This document shows positions 14,554 to 21,976 of a stretch of DNA of 22,439 nucleotides, piece after piece. Origin of the DNA: DASSJM01 sp036280655. GTDB lineage: Bacteria; Actinomycetota; UBA4738; HRBIN12. Each line of letters starts with the position of its first letter. The first letter of the stretch is position 1. The translations under genes and the position numbers were made by a program. The stretch spans positions 1-22,439 of the forward strand of contig DASUQI010000011.1 of NCBI GenBank assembly GCA_036280655.1, written 5' to 3'. The notes below the pieces were generated by a model. It ran no database searches, was not told where the DNA came from, and saw nothing but the letters and a program-made list of their open reading frames with translations.

Positions 14554-14795
14554 GGGTGACGCTCGGGGCGGCCGAGCTCGCGTCCGCCTTCGTCGCGCCG
14601 GGGAGCGAAGAGGAGGCGGCCTATCGGCGGGCCCTCGAGGGAGAGGACGACCTCGTCACGTCACCCGCCGTGCTGCTCGAGCTCGCGACGCTGCTCGTGG
14701 AGGCGCTCCGGTGGGACCCGGCCATGGCCGAGCACGCGGTGTCGCACGTTGCCCGGGCCGCGGCCGCCGTTGTGGCGCAGGCCGACCCAGGCTGA
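14550..14795 (+). pseudogene. Degenerate, truncated PIN-domain toxin
   Basis: An 81-aa open frame starting with GTG inside the antitoxin stop. It aligns by eye with the COG1569-type PIN toxins of about 140 aa: the start MRVTLGAAELASAFVAPGS corresponds to the usual LDTNVLVSAF segment, and LVTSPAVLLELATLL to the conserved SPALLAEL helix, ending near AVVAQADPG. The first catalytic aspartate is replaced by G6 and the DTN triplet is lost. The C-terminal half with the other acidic residues is missing, cut off where the opposite-strand ferredoxin gene ends at 14802. It should have no RNase activity. It may still bind the antitoxin; the frame itself is intact, so expression as a small protein is possible. 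Confidence 0.7.
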
Positions 14796-14801
14796 GCGGG
14801 C

Positions 14802-15131
14802 CTAGGCGAGCGACGCCCAGCCCTCGACGACCGGGTGGTCCTTGGCCTGCGGCCCTGCCTGCGCGGCGCCCCCCGGTGAGCCCAGGCCGGTCACGCTGTC
14901 CGCGAACCACTCGGCGTTCACGGCCTGGAACTGCTTCCAATCCGCCGGGGTGTCGTCCTCGCTGAAGATCGCCGTGACGGGGCAGACGGGCACGCAGGCG
15001 TCGCAGTCCACGCATTCATCGGGCTGGATGTAGAGCATCCGGGGTCCCTCGTAGATGCAGTCGACCGGACACTCGTCGACGCAGGCCCTGTCCTTCACGT
15101 CGATGCAGGGTTCCGCGATCACGTACGCCAT
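14802..15131 (-). CDS. fdxA: 7Fe ferredoxin (3Fe-4S/4Fe-4S)
   Basis: A 109-aa ferredoxin with the seven-iron cysteine pattern. By analogy with Azotobacter FdI, C9, C17 and C50 hold the 3Fe-4S cluster and C21, C40, C43 and C46 the 4Fe-4S cluster, with C25 free. The start is MAYVIAEPCIDVKDRACVDE, which is typical. A C-terminal extension (about 58-109) is Gly/Ala-rich at its end. It is a small soluble electron carrier; no specific oxidoreductase partner is adjacent. On the minus strand GATAAT (15140-15145) ends 8 nt before the ATG, the best -10 match in the window, and no ribosome binding site is seen. Confidence 0.95.
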   Translation of the reverse strand: MAYVIAEPCIDVKDRACVDECPVDCIYEGPRMLYIQPDECVDCDACVPVCPVTAIFSEDDTPADWKQFQAVNAEWFADSVTGLGSPGGAAQAGPQAKDHPVVEGWASLA

Positions 15132-15139
15132 GGGTGGCG

Positions 15140-15145
15140 ATTATC
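15140..15145 (-). promoter_or_regulatory. -10 element of the ferredoxin gene
   Basis: The minus strand reads GATAAT, ending 8 nt before the ATG at 15131, which implies a leaderless mRNA. Confidence 0.55.
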
Positions 15146-15262
15146 CCCCGGAAACGTGCTTCAAACCCGGAGCCTCGGGGCCTACCGGCGGGCTATCCGA
15201 AAGGCCGACCGCGAGGGGCCCGGGAGAGCTCCCTGGAGAGGGGGAGAGCCGACCCGCCATCT

Positions 15263-15571
15263 CTACGCAAGAGAGAGCCCGCACGCCGAGCACTCGGCCG
15301 AGCCCTCCGGGTTGAGCGTGCCGCATCGAGGACATTCGGTCCCGCTCCTCCCGGCTCGCACCAGCAGGACACCCACGAGGATCCCGAGCAGGAAGCTTCC
15401 TCCCGAGACGGCTAGGAACCCGAACGGTCGCAGCCCCTCGGAGGCGCGGAGTCCGAAGTCCCTCGGCAGGGACGCGATGGCGATGACGGTCCCCAGCGCC
15501 AAGCCCAGGAATCCGCTCGTCACGACGGTGACCACGGCGTGGCGGTAGAACCAGTGTGGTTGCGCACCCAT
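15263..15571 (-). CDS. Two-helix membrane protein with C-terminal zinc ribbon
   Basis: A 102-aa protein. Two membrane helices (about 12-34 and 50-72) are followed by a cytoplasmic zinc ribbon with C80, C83, C94 and C97 (the CPRCGTLNPEG and CSACG knuckles). The start is ATG 15571 with GAGG about 9 nt upstream on the minus strand. It is divergent from lysC. I do not recognise a named family; zinc-ribbon membrane proteins of this size are common in high-GC Gram-positives and mostly uncharacterised. The 130 bp between its stop and the ferredoxin start hold GC-rich stem-loops but no gene. Confidence 0.75.
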   Translation of the reverse strand: MGAQPHWFYRHAVVTVVTSGFLGLALGTVIAIASLPRDFGLRASEGLRPFGFLAVSGGSFLLGILVGVLLVRAGRSGTECPRCGTLNPEGSAECSACGLSLA

Positions 15572-15650
15572 GCGCGTTCGCCTCGTGGACCTTCCCGACC
15601 CACTGTGGAACGGAAGCAGCAGGATGTCCAGGGTCCCAAACCCCCACTGC

Positions 15651-15656
15651 TACCCT
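15651..15656 (+). promoter_or_regulatory. -10 element of lysC
   Basis: TACCCT ends 6 nt before the ATG at 15663; no ribosome binding site is seen, so the mRNA is probably leaderless. Confidence 0.45.
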
Positions 15657-15662
15657 CCTCAC

Positions 15663-16931
<1,269 letters not shown>

Positions 16932-16933
16932 CG

Positions 16934-17620
16934 ATGGTCGTCTGCCCCCAGTGCCGCGAGATCAACGACGAGGACCGGCCGGTCTGCCAGAAGTGCGGCA
17001 CGTCGCTCGAGGCCACGGCCGTGGCGCTGCTCCCGCGCCGGGCCGACTCCGAGCGGCCGCCCATCGAGATCAAGAAGCCGACGCCGCCGTCCAAGACGCG
17101 GCCGCTGCTCGTGCTCGCGGCGCTCGTCGGGATCGCCGCCGGCGTCAGCGCGTTCTTCGCGTTCCAACCCGACCCGTGCCAGGGGACGAACTTCGAGTCC
17201 GACAACTTCGGCTACTGCCTCGTCGTCCCCGAGGGCTGGGAGGCGGGGCCGGCGCAGTTCGGCGCGGACGTGACGCTCGACCAGTTCGCCCCGCCCACCG
17301 GCGCGGCGACCGTAGTGGTCGAGGCCGTCGACCTCGAGACCGGGACCGAGCTCGAGCAGTGGTCCAACTTCGTCCGCCAGCGCGACGAGGACGCGGGTCT
17401 CACGCCGGGTCCCGCGAGCGAGTCCGACCTCGACGGCACGGACGCGCTGCAGTGGGACGTCTCGGTCTCCGCGGAGGACGGCGAGACCTTCCTCATGCGC
17501 GAGGTGGTCACCGTCAAGGGCGACGTGGGCTGGCGCGTCACGCTGAACGACCTTCAGGACGGGTTCGACACGAGCGCGGTCGTGTTCAACGACATGCTCG
17601 AGTCCTGGCAGTTCAGCTGA
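16934..17620 (+). CDS. Zinc-ribbon, single-pass membrane protein of unknown function
   Basis: A 228-aa protein. An N-terminal cytoplasmic zinc ribbon has C4, C7, C18 and C21. A proline/lysine linker leads to a membrane helix (about 57-77), then a soluble outer domain (about 78-228). That domain starts at a cysteine pair (CQGTNFESDNFGYCLVVPEG) and reads like the PsbP/DUF1795-type folds, with VPEGWEAG near its start and a final helix ending MLESWQFS. The PsbP-like reading is only a pattern impression. GGAGG 8 nt before the ATG gives a good ribosome binding site and lies in the lysC stop region, so it is co-transcribed with lysC. It ends in an 8-bp convergent overlap with the hydrolase gene. Confidence 0.8.
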   Translation: MVVCPQCREINDEDRPVCQKCGTSLEATAVALLPRRADSERPPIEIKKPTPPSKTRPLLVLAALVGIAAGVSAFFAFQPDPCQGTNFESDNFGYCLVVPEGWEAGPAQFGADVTLDQFAPPTGAATVVVEAVDLETGTELEQWSNFVRQRDEDAGLTPGPASESDLDGTDALQWDVSVSAEDGETFLMREVVTVKGDVGWRVTLNDLQDGFDTSAVVFNDMLESWQFS

Positions 17621-18200
17621 CGCGGCGTCCGGCGCGCGCGAGGAACTCCAGCACCCGCTCGAGGAAGTCGGTCGCGGCGCCCTCGTCGTGGTCGGGCAGG
17701 CTCGAGTCGACGAACAGGTGCTTGTCGCCCTCGTACAGGAACAGGTCGGCGTCCTTCGTCGACCCGACGATCTCGCGGGCGGCGTCGAGGTCGCCCTCTG
17801 CGACCCAATCGTCGTCCTCCATCATGTGGATCTGGAGCGGGACGCCCTCGGGCCACGGGGTGTCGAACTCGGCCGGCGGGAATGCGCCCGAGACGAACAC
17901 CGCCCCTTTCGCGCCCGGGCGCGTCTGGGCCAGCGCCTGTGCCGGCATGACCCCGAGCGAGATCCCCGCGTAGACGAGCTCGTTCGGCAGGCCCTCGGCG
18001 GCGGCCTGGCCGCGCTCGAGGATCGTTCCGAACCCGACCTCCTTCGCGTACCCGACGCCGGCGTCGATCTCGTCGAACGTCTTGCCGTCGTAGAGGTCCG
18101 GCGTATGCACGGTGTGCCCCACGTCCCGGATCTCGTCGGCGAGGGACCGGACGCCCTTCGTCAGCCCCTGGGCGTGGTGGAAGAGGAGGAGTTCGGCCAT
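17613..18200 (-). CDS. Dienelactone-hydrolase-family protein
   Basis: A 195-aa alpha/beta hydrolase. The start LLLFHHAQGLTKGVRSLADE, the nucleophile elbow GISLGVMPAQ (S81) and the end segment EGDKHLFVDSSLPD with H161 match a DLH-like actinobacterial family. The acid is probably in MEDDD (128-132). Classical dienelactone hydrolases have cysteine as nucleophile; here it is serine, so the substrate may differ and no dienelactone pathway is nearby. The ATG at 18200 is preceded by TAGACT (minus strand, 18208-18213) ending 7 nt upstream, and no ribosome binding site, so it is probably leaderless. It overlaps the zinc-ribbon gene by 8 bp, tail to tail, and is divergent from asd. Confidence 0.85.
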   Translation of the reverse strand: MAELLLFHHAQGLTKGVRSLADEIRDVGHTVHTPDLYDGKTFDEIDAGVGYAKEVGFGTILERGQAAAEGLPNELVYAGISLGVMPAQALAQTRPGAKGAVFVSGAFPPAEFDTPWPEGVPLQIHMMEDDDWVAEGDLDAAREIVGSTKDADLFLYEGDKHLFVDSSLPDHDEGAATDFLERVLEFLARAGRRVS

Positions 18201-18207
18201 GAGCCCG

Positions 18208-18213
18208 AGTCTA
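18208..18213 (-). promoter_or_regulatory. -10 element of the DLH-like gene
   Basis: The minus strand reads TAGACT, the same hexamer as at tRNA-Ser(CGA), ending 7 nt before the ATG at 18200. Confidence 0.5.
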
Positions 18214-18270
18214 GTCACGGGCGTGCTTGATGGTGGCCTGAGGCTCACGAGCGGCCACGACCTCGGCCGC

Positions 18271-18276
18271 TACCAT
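18271..18276 (+). promoter_or_regulatory. -10 element of asd
   Basis: TACCAT ends 8 nt before the ATG at 18285; there is no ribosome binding site. This implies a leaderless asd-HIT transcript. Confidence 0.45.
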
Positions 18277-18284
18277 GAACGGTC

Positions 18285-19316
18285 ATGCGCGTCGCGATCG
18301 TGGGTGCAACCGGGGCTGTCGGGCGGACGATGCTCGGGATCCTCGAGGAGCGGTCGTTCCCGCTCGACGAGCTCAAGCTGCTCGCCTCCGAGCGGACGGC
18401 GGGGACGCGGCTGCGGTTCGGCGGCGAGGACCGGACGGTCGAGGTGCTCACGCCCGAGGCGCTCGACGGCGTCGACCTGGCCCTCTCCTCCTGTGGGAGC
18501 GCGATCGCGCAGACCTGGGTGCCTCAGGCGGCCGAGGCCGGCACTACCGTGGTCGACAACTCGAGCGCGTTCCGGATGGAGCCCTGGGCCGAGCTCGTGA
18601 TCCCCGAGGTGAACCCCGCGGCGCTCGAGCGCGGCGCGAAGGTCTACGCGGTCCCGAACTGCACGATCATCACGGCGCTCATGGCGGTCGCGCCGCTCCA
18701 CCGGGCGGCCGGCCTGCGCTCGCTCCACCTTTCCTCCTACCAGTCGGTCTCCGGGGCCGGCGCGAAGGGCGTGCGGGAGCTCTCCGAGCAGGTCGAGAAG
18801 CTCCACGGGATGGAGGAAGAGCTCGCGAGGCCCGATCTCGACGCGCTGCCGGTCGGGGACGTGTTCGGCAAGACGATCGCTTACAACGTCGTCGCGAAGA
18901 TCGACGTCTTCGACGAGGAGAGCGGGTTCACGTTCGAGGAGATCAAGGTGCAGCGCGAGGCGAAGCGGCTGCTGTCGCTGCCGGAGCTCGAGACCTCGGC
19001 GACCTGCGTCCGGGTGCCGGTGCCCGTGGGGCACAGCGTGAGCGTGCATGCCACGTTCGACCGGCCGATCTCGGTAGCGGAGGCGCGGGACGTGGTCGCG
19101 GCGGCCGAGGGCGTGCAGCTCCGCGACGACCCGGCGAACGAGGTCTATCCGAGCCCGCTCGAGTCGGCGGGGATCGACGACGTCCTCGTCGGGCGGATCC
19201 GCCGGCCCGAGGGTCGGGACGACGCCCTCCTGCTGTTCGCGTGCGGGGACAACCTCCGCAAGGGCGCGGCGCTCAACGCCGTCCAGATCGCCGAACGCCT
19301 CGTGGCCGCCGCGTGA
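18285..19316 (+). CDS. asd: Aspartate-semialdehyde dehydrogenase
   Basis: A 343-aa NADPH-dependent enzyme reducing aspartyl phosphate, the lysC product, to aspartate semialdehyde. The Rossmann motif is VGATGAVGR (6-14). The catalytic cysteine is C126 in PNCTIITALMA. SYQSVSGAGAKGVRELSEQ (151-169) and RVPVPVGHS (243-251, H250) complete the active site. Length is usual. It is separated from lysC by two genes, whereas the two are often adjacent. Its stop overlaps the HIT gene start by 4 bp, so both are in one transcript. Confidence 0.96.
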   Translation: MRVAIVGATGAVGRTMLGILEERSFPLDELKLLASERTAGTRLRFGGEDRTVEVLTPEALDGVDLALSSCGSAIAQTWVPQAAEAGTTVVDNSSAFRMEPWAELVIPEVNPAALERGAKVYAVPNCTIITALMAVAPLHRAAGLRSLHLSSYQSVSGAGAKGVRELSEQVEKLHGMEEELARPDLDALPVGDVFGKTIAYNVVAKIDVFDEESGFTFEEIKVQREAKRLLSLPELETSATCVRVPVPVGHSVSVHATFDRPISVAEARDVVAAAEGVQLRDDPANEVYPSPLESAGIDDVLVGRIRRPEGRDDALLLFACGDNLRKGAALNAVQIAERLVAAA

Positions 19317-19735
19317 GCGCGGCCGACTGCATCTTCTGCGGGATCGTCGCGGGGAAGGCACCGGCCGAGGTGGTCGCGCAGGACGACCGTGCGCTCGCCT
19401 TCATGGACATCAACCCTGCCACCGACGGGCACACGCTGGTCGTTCCGAGGACCCATGCCGAGGACATCTGGGATCTCGAGCCCGAGGACGGCCGTGCGGT
19501 CTGGACCTTGGCGCAGGAGGTCGCCGCCGCGATCCGGGCAGGGCTCGAGCCCGACGGCCTGACCCTGTTCCAGGCGAACCGGAAGGCGGGCTGGCAGGAC
19601 GTGTTCCACTTCCATCTGCATCTGGTCCCCAGGTGGGGTGACGACGGCCTCATCAGGCCGTGGCGCTCGGAGGGGTCCCGGCGCGCCGGGGTCGAGGCGG
19701 CGGCGGCCAAGATCCGAGCGGCGGCACCGTCGTAG
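19313..19735 (+). CDS. HIT-family nucleotide-binding hydrolase
   Basis: A 140-aa histidine-triad protein of the HINT/Fhit-like branch. The triad is HFHLHLV (99-105), with H101 as the expected nucleophile. An N-terminal CIFC pair (C6, C9) is the usual zinc pair of bacterial HIT proteins, and NPATDGHTLVVPRTH is the conserved core. It probably cleaves AMP-amino acid or dinucleoside polyphosphate substrates in the cytoplasm. The start is the GTG at 19313, which gives a GTGA overlap with the asd stop. A link to asd beyond co-transcription is not known. Confidence 0.92.
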   Translation: MSAADCIFCGIVAGKAPAEVVAQDDRALAFMDINPATDGHTLVVPRTHAEDIWDLEPEDGRAVWTLAQEVAAAIRAGLEPDGLTLFQANRKAGWQDVFHFHLHLVPRWGDDGLIRPWRSEGSRRAGVEAAAAKIRAAAPS

Positions 19736-19760
19736 CGCCGTCGGGTCGACGGCGAGCGGC

Positions 19761-20951
19761 TCAGAAGAAATCGTGCATCCACGGCGCCGGCCCGCCGAAT
19801 AGCCGGGCCAGGAACGGCGCCTGGGCTTCGTCGAGCTGCCCGAGCGCCACCGCGTCGAACGGCGACAGGAAGCCGCTGTACATGGCCGAGAGCGCGCCGA
19901 TCGTGACGGGCCGGGCCTTGGAAGTCGTCGGGGACACCGCCACCGACCCCGAGCCGTCGGCCTCGAGCAGCCAGGGGCCGCGGTTCTCGGGGAACAGCCC
20001 GTCCTCGACCGCCAGCACCGCCTCGCCCGACACCGGCGGGTACCCGCGCTGCGACAGCGCGGCCGGCACGTCCAGGAGCCGCAGCATCCAGCGGTAGGTC
20101 CAGACGGGCAGCACGCGCTGCTCCTCGACGAGCAGTCCGAGCGGATGCGCCGGGGGACCGGTGAACCGAAGCGCGACGCCGAGCCCGCGGAAGCCGCGCA
20201 GATACGAAAGGAGTGACGCGTACCCCTCGACCGACGTCGCGACGAGGTGGCGACACTGGATCAGGTAGTTGAAGTCGATCGCGCCCTTCGCGGGGCCGTA
20301 CGTGAACGACGCGTAGCCCTCGATCCCGTTCGGCCCGCGCGCGACCACCGCGCGTTGCACGTCGTCGCTGAACCATCGGCCGAGGACCTTGTCGCGCCAC
20401 CAGTCGGGGTCGTCGCAGTCGATCGGTCCCGAGTGACCGGAGACCGACGCGCGGTAACACGCGCGGACGCCGTCCAGGTCGCGTTCGAGCGAGAACTCCT
20501 CGACCGGCAGCGGTCCCGAGGGTCCGCGCGGGAGATCGTCGAGCGCGACCTCGTGCCGCGTCATCGTTCCCGCTTGCTCGTATCCCATTCCTCTATATGG
20601 GCGCTGCGTCGCCGGGTACAGCGCGCTGAGCGGTTGACCACGTTCGCGCGCGTCCTCGAGCAGCACGGTGACCGCTTGCGTCGCGAGACCACCGCCGCGG
20701 TGCTCCGGCAACGTGACGACGCCCCAGATGCCGCTCATCTCGAGCTCGCGCCCGCCGAACCATTGACGGAAGTCGCGCGCGGCCGCGGCCGCGACGATGC
20801 GATCGCCGTCCGAGACGCATCGCATCTTCTCGACGGGCAGCCACGCGGCGCGTTCCGCGTGTCCCGAGGACATGTTGAACGCGATGGCCATGAGCCCGAC
20901 GATCTCGTCGCGATGCTCGTCGCCCGGCGTGAAGACGTCGGCCTCGGTCAT
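19761..20951 (-). CDS. Eis-like GNAT N-acetyltransferase
   Basis: A 396-aa protein with Eis architecture: an N-terminal GNAT domain with the acetyl-CoA loop LPEHRGGGLATQAVTVLL, then SALYPATQRPYRGMGYEQAG. A second GNAT-like domain (about 125-275) follows, and a C-terminal SCP2-like domain. The C-terminus is short and aromatic (APWMHDFF); in Eis the C-terminal carboxylate takes part in catalysis. Eis proteins acetylate amines, including aminoglycosides and protein lysines, but the natural substrate here is not known and resistance should not be assumed. The ATG at 20951 overlaps the MazG-like stop by 4 bp (ATGA), so the two are coupled. An upstream in-frame start would overlap that gene by 40 bp and is less likely. 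Confidence 0.88.
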   Translation of the reverse strand: MTEADVFTPGDEHRDEIVGLMAIAFNMSSGHAERAAWLPVEKMRCVSDGDRIVAAAAARDFRQWFGGRELEMSGIWGVVTLPEHRGGGLATQAVTVLLEDARERGQPLSALYPATQRPYRGMGYEQAGTMTRHEVALDDLPRGPSGPLPVEEFSLERDLDGVRACYRASVSGHSGPIDCDDPDWWRDKVLGRWFSDDVQRAVVARGPNGIEGYASFTYGPAKGAIDFNYLIQCRHLVATSVEGYASLLSYLRGFRGLGVALRFTGPPAHPLGLLVEEQRVLPVWTYRWMLRLLDVPAALSQRGYPPVSGEAVLAVEDGLFPENRGPWLLEADGSGSVAVSPTTSKARPVTIGALSAMYSGFLSPFDAVALGQLDEAQAPFLARLFGGPAPWMHDFF

Positions 20952-21238
20952 CGAACGAACTCGCACGCGCACGGCTTCGCGCCGCACCTCGGGCAGCCGT
21001 GCGCGTAGCGCGCCGCGGCATCGTCGAGTTCGACGTCCGTGAGGTTGGCGAGCGACGTCAGCCAGGCGAGCACGTCGCCGAACTCGTGCACGAGCTGATC
21101 GCGGTCGCCGTCGCGGAGAGCGCGCGCGAGCTCACCGACCTCCTCGGTGAACCACCGGAACGTGGCGTCGGAACCGCGTCGCGAATCGCGTTCGAGGTAC
21201 GTGTCGCGGAGCGTATCTTGGAGCGAAGCGATCTCCAT
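20948..21238 (-). CDS. MazG-like nucleotide pyrophosphohydrolase
   Basis: A 96-aa all-alpha NTP pyrophosphatase. The metal-binding acidic residues are in FTEEVGELARALRD (EExxE) and HEFGDVLAWL (ExxD), the pattern of single-domain MazG-like proteins that remove noncanonical nucleotides. An unusual C-terminal tail, CPRCGAKPCAC, could bind zinc. On the minus strand TAGACT (21246-21251) ends 7 nt before the ATG at 21238, so the mRNA is probably leaderless. It is the first gene of the operon with the Eis-like acetyltransferase. Confidence 0.88.
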   Translation of the reverse strand: MEIASLQDTLRDTYLERDSRRGSDATFRWFTEEVGELARALRDGDRDQLVHEFGDVLAWLTSLANLTDVELDDAAARYAHGCPRCGAKPCACEFVR

Positions 21239-21245
21239 CGCTTCG

Positions 21246-21251
21246 AGTCTA
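21246..21251 (-). promoter_or_regulatory. -10 element of the MazG-like/Eis-like operon
   Basis: The minus strand reads TAGACT, ending 7 nt before the ATG at 21238. It overlaps the stop codon of the upstream HTH gene. Confidence 0.5.
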
Positions 21252-21557
21252 TCCGTGCTGCTCCTGCTTCCCCTCGAGCTCGGGGATGAGGACCGCTTCC
21301 CGGGCCTCGCGGTCCGACCGGGCCTTGCGTTCGGCGATCGACTTGAGCCTGTTGTAGACGCTCTGCCGCGTCATCTGCATGACCTCCGCGATCTCGCTGA
21401 TCGATGCGCCGAGCTCCCTCGAGTCGCAGAGCGCGTCGTTCTCGAGTTCGTCGAGGTACGCGCGGGTCTCGCGGATCCCCTCCAAGGCGGTCAGGGGGAA
21501 CCTCTGCTCAGACTCCAGCTTGCGGATCAACGCGCGGGGGAACTTCTGGTCGGGCAC
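21249..21557 (-). CDS. Small helix-turn-helix protein
   Basis: A 102-aa, highly charged protein. A helix-turn-helix lies near 51-75 (ASISEIAEVMQMTRQSVYNR), with charged helices on both sides. It is likely a DNA-binding regulator, but no ligand domain is present and the target is unknown. Two GTG starts are possible, 21563 and 21557. I prefer 21557 because TAGGGT (minus strand, 21564-21569) ends 6 nt before it, whereas it would directly abut the other. The gene lies upstream of the MazG-like gene and is divergent from the surface-protein gene, whose long upstream region holds palindromic sites it might bind. Confidence 0.78.
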   Translation of the reverse strand: MPDQKFPRALIRKLESEQRFPLTALEGIRETRAYLDELENDALCDSRELGASISEIAEVMQMTRQSVYNRLKSIAERKARSDREAREAVLIPELEGKQEQHG

Positions 21558-21775
21558 GGGCACACCCTAGTCGTCGATCCCAGGTACTGCAATCGCAAAA
21601 GAAGCCGAGCGCCGATGGGGGGACTCCGTAGGCCTTTCGACCTGCAGACGCTGCCGAACCGGATCGCAGCCTGTCAATCCGGTGGACGCTGCCTTTCCGG
21701 TGCATCCGAGATGAGAAACTTGCACAATCTTGTGCGCCCAAGCACAAAATAGTCCTTTCGGACCTGTCCATCGAG
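21558..21775. other. Intergenic region with stem-loop, no gene seen
   Basis: The first half of the 419-bp gap between the HTH gene and the surface-protein gene. It holds the minus-strand -10 TAGGGT (21564-21569), a stem-loop with 7-bp arms ACCGGAT (21658-21664) and ATCCGGT (21677-21683), and the palindrome at 21722-21735. Its AT content is higher than in the genes. Short open frames here lack start signals and protein character. I compared it by eye with common riboswitch classes and found no match. Confidence 0.5.
21722..21749. promoter_or_regulatory. Palindrome with extra half-site, possible activator site
   Basis: GCACAATCTTGTGC (21722-21735) is a palindrome with 6-bp arms and a 2-bp centre. 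A further half GCACAA occurs at 21742-21747. The centre is about 83 bp upstream of the predicted transcription start of the surface-protein gene, a position typical for activators. The binding protein is unknown. Confidence 0.45.
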
Positions 21776-21805
21776 TTGACGCCGATGCTTCCTGGGGCAT
21801 AGGTT
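21776..21805 (+). promoter_or_regulatory. Sigma-70-type promoter of the surface-protein gene
   Basis: TTGACG (21776-21781) and TAGGTT (21800-21805) are separated by 18 bp. Transcription would start near 21812. It is the only promoter in the window with a clear -35, and the only one clearly followed by a long leader. Confidence 0.6.
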
Positions 21806-21811
21806 CCTCGC

Positions 21812-21976
21812 TGGACATCGGACGTAACCCAGACGGGCGACACCGGTGTCCGAGGGAAAGAGGACGTAGGGGGCTCGCAGGGTGACCTTCTCCACCCACC
21901 CGAAAGACCCGCTTCGACTTCTTCGCGCCGGCGACCGTCGGCGCTCCGTGCGTCACGAGGTTGCAGGAGGCACGAG
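21812..21976 (+). promoter_or_regulatory. Structured 5' leader of about 165 nt
   Basis: Between the predicted start and the ATG at 21977 there are three stem-loops. A 9-bp stem GGACATCGG (21813-21821) with CCGGTGTCC (21843-21851) has an inner CCC/GGG hairpin. GGGTG (21880-21884) pairs with CACCC (21893-21897). GCGCCG (21925-21930) pairs with CGGCGC (21939-21944). GGAGG (21966-21970) is the ribosome binding site. It does not match a riboswitch class that I recognise. Confidence 0.4.

Noticed and set aside
19761..20951. Aminoglycoside resistance from the Eis-like protein
   Set aside because: Eis-like proteins are widespread and mostly not resistance determinants; nothing here supports such a role.
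21590..21700. Riboswitch (c-di-GMP, c-di-AMP or similar)
   Set aside because: Short GC-rich stems occur, but the conserved core bases of the classes I know are not there, and the region lies upstream of the predicted promoter.
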